This document shows positions 42,937-52,163 of a DNA stretch of 64,000 nucleotides, piece after piece. Numbering within the stretch: the first letter of the stretch is position 1; each line of letters starts with the position of its first letter. Below the pieces are notes generated by a model. The model made no database searches, was not told where the DNA came from, and worked only from the letters and a program-made list of their open reading frames with translations. The translations under genes were made by a program, and so were the position numbers. Source of the stretch: Alteribacillus sp041949975 (GTDB lineage: Bacteria > Bacillota > Bacilli > Bacillales > Marinococcaceae); contig NZ_JBHFQG010000008.1 in NCBI RefSeq assembly GCF_041949975.1, forward strand, positions 1-64,000, written 5' to 3'.

Positions 42937-44460
42937 ATGATTATTCATATAAAAGGAGCTGGAGAAAAAGAGCTTCGATCTCTTCAGCACATAGCGGATA
43001 TGTATGATATAGATGCGGAGTTGACGATGACTTCTAAAGCTGCTGTAAATGCAGTGATTGTCTTTGAAGAAACAAAACGTGGTGAATATATTGTATCGAC
43101 AGCAACATTTACAGATGAAAAAGGTGAAACCTTGAAAGAAAAGTTTGAAAAGCATGCACCGTTGTCGTTAAACGAAAAAGAAATTTACAAACGGACTAAA
43201 CAAGCAAGGACTCATCTATTAGTGAAGCTTTTAAATAAATGGACAAGTACCACCCAGCCCTGGGGGACTCTGACTGGAATTCGTCCAACTAAATTATGGC
43301 ATTCTCTTTACCAAAGCGGCTGGGAACCCACTGAAATTAAAGGATATTTACAAAACAATTACCTAGTTTCAGAAAGTAAAGCATTCCTATTGGAAAACAT
43401 CGCTCGACGCCAGCAAAAAGTATTACCCGATTTATATGAGCTTCATAAAGGGGTAAGTATTTATATAGGGATACCTTTTTGTCCAACAAAATGTGCTTAT
43501 TGTACATTTCCTGCTTATGCTATAAACGGGAGAAATGGATCTGTTGATGAATTTCTTAACGGCCTCCATTATGAAATGGAACAAATAGGAAAATGGCTTT
43601 CGCGCCATCGTGTACCCGTCACAACTATATATTTTGGAGGCGGCACTCCTACTAGTATTAGTGCAGAAGAGATGGATGAATTATATACAAAAATGTATGA
43701 AGTAATTCCAAACATAGATGAAGTGAGAGAGATAACAGTAGAAGCCGGTAGGCCTGATACGATTACACCAGAAAAGCTTAAAGTTTTGTCTAAATGGAAT
43801 ATAGACCGGATCAGTATTAATCCGCAGTCTTTTGATGATCAGACACTAAGAGCGATTGGACGGCATCACTCCGTCGAAGAAACGAAGGAAAAATATGAAT
43901 TGTCCCGAAAAATGGGAATGAAAAATATAAATATGGATTTAATCATTGGACTGCCTGGAGAAGGAACAAATGAAATGGAGAACAGTTTAAAGGAAACTGA
44001 AAAACTAACTCCTGAATCGGTAACGGTGCATACGTTGTCTTTTAAAAGGGCCTCTACTATGACAAAACAAAAAGAAAAATACAAAGTAGCCGAGAAAGAA
44101 GAAATTCAGGAAATGATGAAACAAACTTCTGATTGGATGAATGCTCATGATTACTATCCGTATTATCTCTATAGGCAAAAAAATATTTTAGGGAATTTAG
44201 AAAATGTCGGCTATTCTTTTGAAGGCAAAGAGAGCTTATATAATATTATTATTATGGAAGAAGTACAAACAATTATCGGGCTTGGCTGTGGAGCGGCAAG
44301 TAAATGGGTAGACCCGTTTTCTAAAAAAATAAGCAGGTTTGCTAATCCGAAAGATCCGGTCTCCTACAATAATCGGTTTGAAGAGTATACAAATAAAAAA
44401 CTCGACGCATTAAACGAGTTATTTAAAATGAGTGTTAATAATACAGCTGTTTCGGAATAG
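42937..44460 (+). CDS. hemZ: HemZ, oxygen-independent coproporphyrinogen III oxidase-like
   Basis: A radical SAM protein of the HemN/HemZ group, proposed to act in anaerobic haem synthesis in B. subtilis. The iron-sulfur cysteines lie in GIPFCPTKCAYCTF (about residues 182-189), preceded by an N-terminal extension of about 170 residues that is typical of HemZ. YFGGGTPTS and NMDLIIGLPGE are standard radical SAM/HemN segments. Length 507 residues. It is followed by a strong hairpin that overlaps its stop codon. Order yhaX-hemZ matches B. subtilis. Confidence 0.93.
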   Translation: MIIHIKGAGEKELRSLQHIADMYDIDAELTMTSKAAVNAVIVFEETKRGEYIVSTATFTDEKGETLKEKFEKHAPLSLNEKEIYKRTKQARTHLLVKLLNKWTSTTQPWGTLTGIRPTKLWHSLYQSGWEPTEIKGYLQNNYLVSESKAFLLENIARRQQKVLPDLYELHKGVSIYIGIPFCPTKCAYCTFPAYAINGRNGSVDEFLNGLHYEMEQIGKWLSRHRVPVTTIYFGGGTPTSISAEEMDELYTKMYEVIPNIDEVREITVEAGRPDTITPEKLKVLSKWNIDRISINPQSFDDQTLRAIGRHHSVEETKEKYELSRKMGMKNINMDLIIGLPGEGTNEMENSLKETEKLTPESVTVHTLSFKRASTMTKQKEKYKVAEKEEIQEMMKQTSDWMNAHDYYPYYLYRQKNILGNLENVGYSFEGKESLYNIIIMEEVQTIIGLGCGAASKWVDPFSKKISRFANPKDPVSYNNRFEEYTNKKLDALNELFKMSVNNTAVSE

Positions 44461-44474
44461 TCCGGAACAGCTGT
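44443..44474. terminator. hairpin over the hemZ stop codon
   Basis: ACAGCTGTTTCGGA (44443-44456) pairs with TCCGGAACAGCTGT (44461-44474); the loop ATAG contains the hemZ stop codon. It lies between two convergent genes; no T-run follows on either strand, so it may act as an mRNA end or roadblock structure. Confidence 0.55.
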
Positions 44475-44486
44475 ATGTGTAATTGC

Positions 44487-44666
44487 TTATCTGTGAAATA
44501 ATAGTAATTTCCCGTTTCGGGTCATTCGGTGGGTGATGTCTTGAAAATTTTCATCTTCGAGGCGTTTTTTCCCGTGTTCTATAGCTTTTGAATCTTGCTC
44601 ATATTCAAATATCTCATTTAACAGCAATGAACCATCTTTATCAAAAACGGTAAGAAAGTATTGCAA
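44487..44666 (-). CDS. YhzC-like small protein
   Basis: A 59-residue protein read from a TTG at 44666, with AGGAGG placed 6 bases before it; an in-frame GTG at 44702 has no site. Sequence features are YFLTVFDKDGSLLLNEIFEY and THRMTRNGKLLLFHR. It resembles small uncharacterised Bacillus proteins such as YhzC, but that is from memory and uncertain. It is convergent with hemZ. Confidence 0.6.
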   Translation of the reverse strand: MQYFLTVFDKDGSLLLNEIFEYEQDSKAIEHGKKRLEDENFQDITHRMTRNGKLLLFHR

Positions 44667-44829
44667 ACTATCCCTCCTAAAATCACTTGACTGAATATTC
44701 ACTCATTGATTTTATTTTACGATAAAACGAAGAAACAAGCAAGATACATGAAGATTAATTGTTCAATAAATATTTCATAGACTTCTTTTTTGTTTTTGTT
44801 AATATGGAATTGGAGGGGGAGGTGAAGAA

Positions 44830-45468
44830 TTGGCGAAGAAAGCAAAGAAAAAGCCAATCCGAACCGCTGTCGTTCTAATTTCCTTATTTCTTTTCAGCGG
44901 TGCGTTACTCATAAAAATAATAAATTATGGGGGTTTAGATCACAAAAGTTCTCCCCAAAATTTTTCAAAAGAAGAAATCCCCAAAACTTTTATACCGATT
45001 TATAAAGAAGCGGAGAAAGAGTATGGTGTATCATGGGAACTGCTTGCAGCTGTGCATAGAGTAGAAACAGTCTTCTCTACAATGGATAAACTGGAAAGTC
45101 CAGAAGGGGCAATTGGCCATACTCAGTTTATGCCGTGTACTTTTATAGGATGGGGTTATCCAGGTTGTGAAGAAAAAGGAAATCTGGATGTTCCAAAACA
45201 AATTTTAACGGATATGTCTGTTATTAATAAGTATGGGGGATATGGTGTAGACGGAAACGGGAATGGAAGAGCTGATCCCTATGATCTTGAAGATGCAATT
45301 TATTCTACAGCAAATTATTTGGCCTCTAATGGAGCAGCAGAAGGAGAGGAAGAGAAAGCTCTTTTTCAATATAATCAAGCTGATTGGTATGTAGAAAAAG
45401 TAATTGATTATGCTGAAGAATACAAAAAACATTATGTTGCGGTGCATTATGAAGAAAAAGATAAATAA
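44830..45468 (+). CDS. membrane-anchored lytic transglycosylase (SLT/lysozyme-like)
   Basis: A 212-residue protein with a basic N-terminus and one transmembrane segment (about residues 12-31), the rest outside. The lytic transglycosylase fold of the bifunctional-lysozyme type is recognised by SWELLAAVHRVETVFSTM with its catalytic Glu, then SPEGAIGHTQFMPCTFIGWG, NGNGRADPYDLEDAIYSTANYL and FQYNQADWYVEKVIDYAE. It would cut cell-wall glycan strands. The start is a TTG at 44830 after GGAGGGGGAGG. It begins a cluster with an orphan small protein and a YidC-like insertase. Confidence 0.88.
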   Translation: MAKKAKKKPIRTAVVLISLFLFSGALLIKIINYGGLDHKSSPQNFSKEEIPKTFIPIYKEAEKEYGVSWELLAAVHRVETVFSTMDKLESPEGAIGHTQFMPCTFIGWGYPGCEEKGNLDVPKQILTDMSVINKYGGYGVDGNGNGRADPYDLEDAIYSTANYLASNGAAEGEEEKALFQYNQADWYVEKVIDYAEEYKKHYVAVHYEEKDK

Positions 45469-45499
45469 TAAAATCTATGGGGAAAGGAGGCTGTGACGA

Positions 45500-45772
45500 T
45501 TGATTGAATTAATAATGGATGTTAACCTGCTTGAAATGATATTGGTTTTATCCTTACTTTATATGGCTGGATGGTCCGTCTTGGACCCGACTGCAGCCTG
45601 CTGGAATTGTCGGCAAGTGGTAGACTATCACCACAAATTAGATAGTGACATCGCTCAGCCTTTGTTTATTCCAAAGTATTTTTTATTCACCATTATTAAA
45701 AGGAAAATTCCAGAAGCTGACCAACAGAATGATGACGAAGATGAAATCTATCATTTCTCCATAAACCCTTAA
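45500..45772 (+). CDS. hypothetical small membrane protein
   Basis: A 90-residue protein I do not recognise. One hydrophobic helix (about residues 8-24) is followed by LDPTAACWNCRQVVDYHHK, with two cysteines and two histidines close together, a second hydrophobic patch and an acidic tail (DQQNDDEDEIYHFSINP). The start is a TTG at 45500, with AAAGGAGG 9 bases upstream. It lies 31 bases after the transglycosylase gene and 27 before the YidC-like gene, so it is probably cotranscribed with both. Confidence 0.65.
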   Translation: MIELIMDVNLLEMILVLSLLYMAGWSVLDPTAACWNCRQVVDYHHKLDSDIAQPLFIPKYFLFTIIKRKIPEADQQNDDEDEIYHFSINP

Positions 45773-45799
45773 AAACAAAACGGGAGGAATGATGGAACA

Positions 45800-46554
45800 T
45801 TGTATAAAAAAATAAACTTAATATTAATTGTTTTTACAGCAGTAATGATTATATCTGGTTGCGGATTGGAAAGTACCCCGATTACTTCAGAGAGTGAAGG
45901 GATATGGAACCATTATTTTGTCTATCCTTTATCCTGGGTATTGACCTTTTTTGCCGACATTTTTCAGGGAAGTTATGGATTCTCCATCATATTGGTGACT
46001 ATAATCATCCGCACCATACTGCTGCCCCTTTTTTTAAAACAGCAAAGAAGTACATTTTATATGAAACAGCTTCAACCTGAAATGGAAGCACTGAAAAATA
46101 ATTATGATTTAAATAAACAAGAACAGATGCAGCAGTATCAGCAGGAAATAATGAACCTGTATAAAAAAGCGGAGTCAATCCAATGGCTGGCTGCTTACCC
46201 GTATTTATCCAAATGCCGATTCTAATGGCATTTTACTTTGCAATTGTTAGAACCGAAGAGATTGCAAAACACACTTTTTTATGGATGAACCTTGGTGAGC
46301 CTGATCCATTGCTTATCACCCCCTTAGCTGCAGGGATAGTTATGTTTATACAAACGAAAATTAATAGTACGGATGCTTCAGCCCAGATGAAGCCTTTACT
46401 GTATATAATGCCTGTTATAATGATAATTGCTGGTCTCGCACTTCCGTCTGCATTATCTTTATATTGGTTTTCAGGGGGAGTGTTTATGATTTTTCAGTCT
46501 CTCCTATTTGCTCACCACCGAAAACAGTTTGAAGGTCAAGAAACGTCTGTATAA
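45800..46554 (+). pseudogene. YidC/OxaA-family membrane insertase, frameshifted
   Basis: Lipoprotein-type YidC of Gram-positives, which inserts membrane proteins with or without SecYEG. The signal peptide ends in the lipobox IISGCG. YPLSWVLTFFADIF, SYGFSIILVTIIIRTILLPLFLKQQ and the later MAGCLPVFIQMPILMAFYFAIV are family-typical, as is the last ALSLYWFSGGVFMIFQSL. The two parts are in different frames. In the A-run before GCGGAGTCAATCC (about 46165-46172) one base seems missing; adding it gives YKK-x-GVNPMAGC. The start may be TTG 45800, with rather wide spacing. May be a paralogue of the main insertase. Confidence 0.85.
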
Positions 46555-46581
46555 TGGTTGTTTGCAATATTTAAAATGCAC

Positions 46582-46631
46582 AAACGCCTGTTTATTTGAA
46601 TAAGATGGCATGGAAAAGGAGGCGGGCGTTT
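46582..46631 (+). promoter_or_regulatory. possible leader pairing at the ribosome binding site
   Basis: AAACGCCTG (46582-46590) can pair with CGGGCGTTT (46623-46631), which lies exactly between the Shine-Dalgarno AAGGAGG (46616-46622) and ATG 46634. Translation could be modulated by this structure. Confidence 0.35.
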
Positions 46632-46633
46632 AT

Positions 46634-47089
46634 ATGAACAATCATATGCATATGTATAACTTGTGTCAGCAGCATATAGGTCAATATGTGATGGTACAAA
46701 CCAAAAATAATGAATTATTTAACGGTTATATTGAAAATGTGGACGAAAACAATGTGTACTTGATGGTTCCAGAACACGAAAATGATAACTATAATATGAA
46801 TAACCACAACATGTACGGAAACTATCCTAATAACGTAATGCATCAAGAAATGAACAATAATTATAACATGCATTACACGATGCCGCAGCAGATGAACAAT
46901 AACCATATGGAAAATGTGATGCCTTACAGTTACCCATCTAAGCAAAAAAATTGCGGCTGTAACAACAGGGAAGATCGGCAATTTTACGGATTTGGTGGAT
47001 ACCCCTATTATTATCCGTATCCTCGCTTTAGACAGCTGATTCTGCCCTTAGCGGCACTGGTAGCATTATCTGCCTTACCATATTATTAA
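46634..47089 (+). CDS. Asn/Met/Tyr-rich protein with a possible Sm-like N-terminus
   Basis: 151 residues. The first 50 (QHIGQYVMVQTKNNELFNGYIENVDENNVYLMVP) have the strand and turn pattern of an Sm/LSm-like fold; this is an inference. Then comes a low-complexity stretch of Asn, Met, His and Tyr (about residues 55-110), a cysteine-rich CGCNN, a Tyr/Pro-rich YPYYYPYPRF, and a hydrophobic tail ending in two tyrosines. Tyr- and Asn-rich proteins of this kind are frequent in spore coats. AAGGAGG fixes ATG 46634. No close family recognised. Confidence 0.7.
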   Translation: MNNHMHMYNLCQQHIGQYVMVQTKNNELFNGYIENVDENNVYLMVPEHENDNYNMNNHNMYGNYPNNVMHQEMNNNYNMHYTMPQQMNNNHMENVMPYSYPSKQKNCGCNNREDRQFYGFGGYPYYYPYPRFRQLILPLAALVALSALPYY

Positions 47090-47112
47090 TCGGGTTAAGG
47101 TTCTTTTTCATT

Positions 47113-47140
47113 CCCCCTTTTTTAAGGGGGTCTTTTATTT
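47113..47140 (+). terminator. rho-independent terminator
   Basis: CCCCC (47113-47117) pairs with GGGGG (47126-47130), with TTTTTTAA between that can partly pair, followed by TCTTTTATTT. Confidence 0.75.
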
Positions 47141-47264
47141 TCCATGAGAGCATAATTTTTTTAATACAATGGTTAGCATGAGAGCATACGTTCACCTCCT
47201 TTGTTATAATTAGAAAAACATAATGTTATAAACATAAACTTACTTTTAAAAAAGGTGGTAGAGA

Positions 47265-48506
47265 ATGGAATCTATACGTTTTATTCATGCTGCTGATCTT
47301 CATTTAGGCTCCCCTTTATCAGTGGCTGCTGGAGCTCCCTCCTTGTTAAAAAAGCAATTTGAAAATAGTATATACGCTGCAGTACATAAAATGATAAATA
47401 ATGCCATTCAATTTAAAGTGGATTTCATTATTTTAGCTGGAGATTTATTTGACCAAGAAAACCGCAGCATAAAAAGCCAGCTTTTTTTAAAACAACAATT
47501 AGAATTGTTAAAGCCTCACGGGATTTCCGTTTATATTGTTCACGGCAACCATGATCCATTAGCTGAAAATTACGCGCCTGTTGAATGGCCTGATAACGTA
47601 GAAGTTTTTTCAACCGTTCCGGAAATGAAAGTGTTTTACAAAAATAATAAACCGGCAGCTCATTTATATGGGTGCAGCTATAGAGAGCGTGAAATGCCGA
47701 CTAATATTGCCAAAGCTTATAATAAACAACACGGAGCCCCTTTTCATATTGGTATCCTCCATGGTCAGGAAAAGACCGTGGCAGATGCTGATAATTATGC
47801 CCCGTTTTCCTTAAAAGATCTAGTGGAAAAAGAAATGGATTATTGGGCGCTTGGACACATACACACAAGACAAAACTTAAGTCCTCATATATGCTACCCT
47901 GGTAACATTCAAGCCAGGCACCGTAAAGAACAAGGAGAAAAGGGATACTTGTTAGTAGATCTAAAGAAAGATGAACTGGATATCTCTTTTCAAGCTGTAT
48001 CAAATGTTGTCTTTGAAAACTTGGAAATCTCCATTAATGGAAAGGAAACTTTTGATCACCTAACCAATACACTTATCAAACAAATAAAACAAGTATCATT
48101 AGAATATGCTGAAGGTTTATGGCTGGAAATAGAATTAACGGGAAGTGGACGTTTAAGTGAACATCTCGAAAGTGAAATCAATGTAGAAGAGTGGAAAGAA
48201 GCGATAAATGAAATAGGTGCCTTAGAGGATCCTTTCTTTTATATATATCGTATAAAAAATAAAACCATACCGGCAGAAGTCACCGATCAAATAAAAGATG
48301 GCGAACACTTTTTAGGGGATACTCATCAAGCAGCAAATTTCTACCGCTCCAATCCGGATATGCTGCAAAGAGAATGGGAAGAATTGCTTCATCACCCATC
48401 TGCAAAAAAATTCATGTCTGAAAATACGGCTTCGAACATGGAAGTAATTATTGAAGAAGCGGAACGTACAATATGGAACAAATGGGGGAGAGGAGTGTCC
48501 AATTGA
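47265..48506 (+). CDS. yhaO: YhaO, SbcD-like DNA exonuclease/phosphoesterase
   Basis: A calcineurin-like metallophosphoesterase of the Mre11/SbcD group, partner of YhaN. All metal-binding motifs are present: AADLHLG, LAGDLFDQ, VHGNHDPL, LHGQ and GHIHTRQ. At 413 residues it matches B. subtilis YhaO. An AAAGGTGG-type site stands before ATG 47265. The last bases (TTGA) overlap the yhaN start. YhaO-YhaN are thought to act in DNA end processing; the exact role in Bacillus is not established. Confidence 0.93.
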   Translation: MESIRFIHAADLHLGSPLSVAAGAPSLLKKQFENSIYAAVHKMINNAIQFKVDFIILAGDLFDQENRSIKSQLFLKQQLELLKPHGISVYIVHGNHDPLAENYAPVEWPDNVEVFSTVPEMKVFYKNNKPAAHLYGCSYREREMPTNIAKAYNKQHGAPFHIGILHGQEKTVADADNYAPFSLKDLVEKEMDYWALGHIHTRQNLSPHICYPGNIQARHRKEQGEKGYLLVDLKKDELDISFQAVSNVVFENLEISINGKETFDHLTNTLIKQIKQVSLEYAEGLWLEIELTGSGRLSEHLESEINVEEWKEAINEIGALEDPFFYIYRIKNKTIPAEVTDQIKDGEHFLGDTHQAANFYRSNPDMLQREWEELLHHPSAKKFMSENTASNMEVIIEEAERTIWNKWGRGVSN

Positions 48507-51388
48507 ATATTGAAAAGATATATATTTATGGGTTTGGAAAATTTAAAGATTACGCTATTCCCCTCCAACCATCAATCCAATTTATTGAGGGAGTGAATGA
48601 GGCAGGTAAATCAACGCTCCGTGCTTTTATTCAAGCAGTACTCTTTGGGTTTCCTACTAAAAAAGAAAAATTGCTTCGATATGAACCAAAAACAGGAGGT
48701 TCATATGGTGGATATTTAACGATTAAATTGCAAACCCAAGAAACAGTCACAATTGAACGTGTTATGAGAAAAAAAGCATCCGGTGATGTCACAGTTTATA
48801 TGGAAAATGGAGAAAAGTTAGGAGAGGAATGGCTTTTAGATTTCTTAGGAAATATGGACCGCAGTATATTTCAAGGCATTTTTTGTTTTGGGTTAGAAGG
48901 ATTAAGTGAAATCGATCAATTGAAAGGGGAAGCTTTAAACAGGTATATCTATGAAGCTGGAATGACAGGTACAAAACAAGTTTTTAAAATGGAACAGGAA
49001 ATAGAAGAAGAAATGGCGGATCTCTTCAAACCAAAGGGAAAGAAACCAATAATCAATAAAAATATAAAGGAATTAAATAATCAACGGTTAGAACTCAGAG
49101 AATGGGAACGAGAGTTTAATCGTTACGGTACACTCCTTTTAGAAGAAAAGCAGGTAGAACAAGATATAGAATTAGTTCAGAAGGAAAAAAAACGAATTCT
49201 TAAAGAAAAAGAACATTTTCAACGAAAACAGACGTTATTACAGTCTCTGCAGGAAACCATAGAAATAGACAGAAAGTTAAAAGTACTCGAGCCATACGAA
49301 AGGATACCGCTTGAAGCAGAGGAGAAGTGGAATCATTTTAATAAAAAAAGAAAAGAAGCGGAGGAAGGTTTAGCGGAAATCAACGTTCATATACAACAAT
49401 TAGAATCAAAGCATATGGGCAGCTCCGTTAAATGGCGAATAATTAAAGCAAAAGATGACATTTATTCAATAAAAGAAAAAGTCCCCTTGTACAGAAAATA
49501 TGTAGAAGACATAAAAAGGTTGGATTTTTCTATAGAAAATAAACAAGAGAAAGCTAGAGACCGGCTGGCACGTTTTGGGATATCGAGTGAAGAGGATCTA
49601 ACAGCGTGTGAAACCACTCTATATGCAGAAGAAGAACTCCATACTCTTACAGAAAGGGGAAAACAATTAAAAGAGCGGCTTCGTCTGCTGGAAGAACAGA
49701 TCAGGCAGCAAAAAAGCAAACTGGTATTAATGGAAAATGATCTTGCAGAGCTGAATAAGCAGTACAGAACAAAAGAAGAACGCAGCCAAAGCGAAGAAAT
49801 AGTTTTCAATTATGAGTACAGTAAAAAAATGGAGGCATCTTCCGCCAATCCATCTAATAATATTAAGCTTGCCCTCCAAATATCAGCGATTATTTTATTT
49901 ACATTGGGGATATGGGAAATACTTACCGGTAATTGGCTTTTTGGCCTTCTTTTATTAGGAACAGGGTCGGCTGTGCTTATATTTAGGACACATAAACGCA
50001 AAGGACATGGTTCTTCTAATGTAATAGAGAATACAACATATTATGCCCATAAACAACTGTTAGAAGAAGACAAAAGAACAGAAGCGGCAATAAAAGAACA
50101 AAAATGGCAAATCAATAGAGAAGAAAACATTTATGATTCACTTGGTGAAGCGTTGGAAAATACAGAAAAAGAGCGGGAGGCGTTAGAAAAAAATCTGGAA
50201 GAATGGTGTGAGCGTTATCAATTTCCTTTTATTAAGAATATAGATTTAGCAGAAAATTTCTTTCATGTAATTCGTGAATGGAAAGAATTAATAGAAGAAA
50301 TGTCAGAGTTAAACCATGAAATTAAAATAAAAAGAAAAGATATGGAGGAAATAAAAACAGAAGTATATGAAACAGCTCATATTGCAGGATTTCCTTTTGC
50401 AGAAAATGATATAGAAGAAATAGCTGCTGAATTATGGAAGTTCTGCCAAAAAGCACAACATGATAATGATACTAGCTGGAAAGAAGCTGAAAGAGTGGAA
50501 GCAGTATTCGAACAGAAACAATATTTATTAAAAATGAAAGCTCAAAGTTTATCCTCTATTCGTGAACTTTACGAAACAGCTAATTCAGATAATCAAGAAT
50601 CATTTCTGCATGCTATCAATGAAAAGAAACAATGTATAGAATATAAAAAGCAAAAAAATTGGCTGGAGCGCCAAGTATCAGCTCAGCTTCTGCCTGGAGA
50701 AACAATTGATAAAATGTTAAATGAACTGCATTCAGACCATACGCCTCCATATGAGATGACCGAACAACTGAATATAGATTTAGACCATTTAGATAAGAAG
50801 GAGAAAGAACTCTTTCAATACCACGCAGAGATCATACAAGAGATTAAAAAAATAGAAGAAGGAGGCACATATGAAGAAAAACTGCAGCAATTTGAAGAAA
50901 ACAAAGGAATATTTCAAGATAAGCTTCATAAATGGCTTGTTTTAAAAACTTCGAAAAAATTGATAGAACAAGCAAAAGCTGTATATGAGCAAGAGAGGCA
51001 GCCTCAAGTTATTCAAAAAGCATCCAATTATTTTACTTATATGACAAATGAAAAATATAAACGTCTGTTTGCACCTGTAGGTGAGGAAAAGTTCATGGTA
51101 GAAAATACAGAAGGAATAAGGTTTTCACCCGAGGAATTAAGCAGGGGAACAGCTGAACAGTTATATCTATCCTTGCGCCTTGCCCTTGCAGAAGCTTACA
51201 CTCAACATGAAGTCTTTCCATTAATTATGGATGATCCTTTTGTGAATTTTGACCAATCTAGACAGCAGGCTGCTTTTTCCCTATTGTTAAGTGCATCCCA
51301 CCAAAGGCAAATAATATATTTCACCTGTGAGCAGCCAAATAGTAAGGTCTTAACTGATTGTGCTGTAACAAGGCTCATGGAGAAATGA
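48503..51388 (+). CDS. yhaN: YhaN, SbcC/Rad50-like ATPase
   Basis: An SMC-type ATPase partner of YhaO. Walker A is IEGVNEAGKSTLRAF (about residue 30), Walker B is LIMDDPFVNFD near the C-terminus, and the signature is LSRGTAEQLYLSLRLALAE. Between them lie long coiled coils rich in Glu and Lys. Unusually for Rad50 relatives there is a pair of hydrophobic segments in the middle (about residues 450-492, ISAIILFTLGIWEIL and WLFGLLLLGTGSAVLIF), as in B. subtilis YhaN. The start is a TTG at 48503 inside the yhaO stop (TTGA), with AGAGGAG upstream; 961 residues. Confidence 0.92.
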   Translation: MNIEKIYIYGFGKFKDYAIPLQPSIQFIEGVNEAGKSTLRAFIQAVLFGFPTKKEKLLRYEPKTGGSYGGYLTIKLQTQETVTIERVMRKKASGDVTVYMENGEKLGEEWLLDFLGNMDRSIFQGIFCFGLEGLSEIDQLKGEALNRYIYEAGMTGTKQVFKMEQEIEEEMADLFKPKGKKPIINKNIKELNNQRLELREWEREFNRYGTLLLEEKQVEQDIELVQKEKKRILKEKEHFQRKQTLLQSLQETIEIDRKLKVLEPYERIPLEAEEKWNHFNKKRKEAEEGLAEINVHIQQLESKHMGSSVKWRIIKAKDDIYSIKEKVPLYRKYVEDIKRLDFSIENKQEKARDRLARFGISSEEDLTACETTLYAEEELHTLTERGKQLKERLRLLEEQIRQQKSKLVLMENDLAELNKQYRTKEERSQSEEIVFNYEYSKKMEASSANPSNNIKLALQISAIILFTLGIWEILTGNWLFGLLLLGTGSAVLIFRTHKRKGHGSSNVIENTTYYAHKQLLEEDKRTEAAIKEQKWQINREENIYDSLGEALENTEKEREALEKNLEEWCERYQFPFIKNIDLAENFFHVIREWKELIEEMSELNHEIKIKRKDMEEIKTEVYETAHIAGFPFAENDIEEIAAELWKFCQKAQHDNDTSWKEAERVEAVFEQKQYLLKMKAQSLSSIRELYETANSDNQESFLHAINEKKQCIEYKKQKNWLERQVSAQLLPGETIDKMLNELHSDHTPPYEMTEQLNIDLDHLDKKEKELFQYHAEIIQEIKKIEEGGTYEEKLQQFEENKGIFQDKLHKWLVLKTSKKLIEQAKAVYEQERQPQVIQKASNYFTYMTNEKYKRLFAPVGEEKFMVENTEGIRFSPEELSRGTAEQLYLSLRLALAEAYTQHEVFPLIMDDPFVNFDQSRQQAAFSLLLSASHQRQIIYFTCEQPNSKVLTDCAVTRLMEK

Positions 51389-51480
51389 TCTTAAAGAAAG
51401 TGGAACTCATATTAAAAGCCTGCTACTATGAACCATGGAGACCTAAATGTTAGATAAGGCTCAGAAAGGATTTAAGATGA

Positions 51481-52163
51481 ATGAGTAAGTATAAAATTTA
51501 CCTTGTAGAAGATGAAAACAATTTGTCAGAAGTATTAAAAGCATATATGGAAAAAGAGGGGTGGACAGTAGAGGTATTTGATAACGGAGATGATGCTGTT
51601 GCTGCTGTAACGGATCCCCCTCATTTATGGGTGCTGGATATTATGCTCCCTGGTACAGACGGCTACCAAATTTTAAAGGGTATCCGCAAAAATGAAGGAG
51701 ATGTACCTGTTATATTTATTCAGCCAGAGATCAAGATTTAGATAGGGTGCTCGGCCTAGAAATGGGAAGTGACGATTATTTGGCCAAGCCATTCTTACCA
51801 CAAGAGCTTATAATAAGAGTCAAAAAATTGTTATCTCGTGTATATGGAGAACACTCGAATGATCCAAAAAAAGTAGAATTAAATGATTATCTCATTGACC
51901 CGGAAGCTAGAACAGTCTCTGATTTGGAAAACAATAATCAGCATGTAGAGCTTACTACAAAAGAAATGGATCTAATTCTGCTGTTAACAGAAGACATTGG
52001 AAAAGCACTTTCTAGGGAAGAGATTATAGAAAAAGTATGGGGGGAAAATTATTTCGGTTCCGAACGAGCGGTAGATGATGTAGTACGCCGAGTCCGTAAA
52101 AAAATGCCGCGTATTCATCTAGAAACCTTATATGGTTACGGATACCGTGTTTTGTCGTCATGA
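51481..52163 (+). pseudogene. cssR: CssR-like OmpR-family response regulator, frameshifted
   Basis: Receiver domain (MSKYKIYLVEDENNLSEVLK, phosphoacceptor Asp in LWVLDIMLPGTDGY) and a winged-helix DNA-binding domain (LSREEIIEKVWGENYF, VDDVVRRVRKKM, TLYGYGYRVLSS). It resembles B. subtilis CssR, the regulator of secretion-stress proteases. In ATTCAGCC near 51718 one T appears missing: restored, the text continues FISARDQDLDRVLGLEMGSDDYLAKPFLP. The stop overlaps the histidine kinase start by 4 bases. A GAAAGGA site precedes ATG 51481. An error in a short T-run is possible. Confidence 0.85.

Noticed and set aside
47265..51388. YhaO-YhaN nuclease pair as a possible defence system
   Set aside because: These are common chromosomal genes in Bacillaceae in conserved synteny; no mobile or defence genes surround them.
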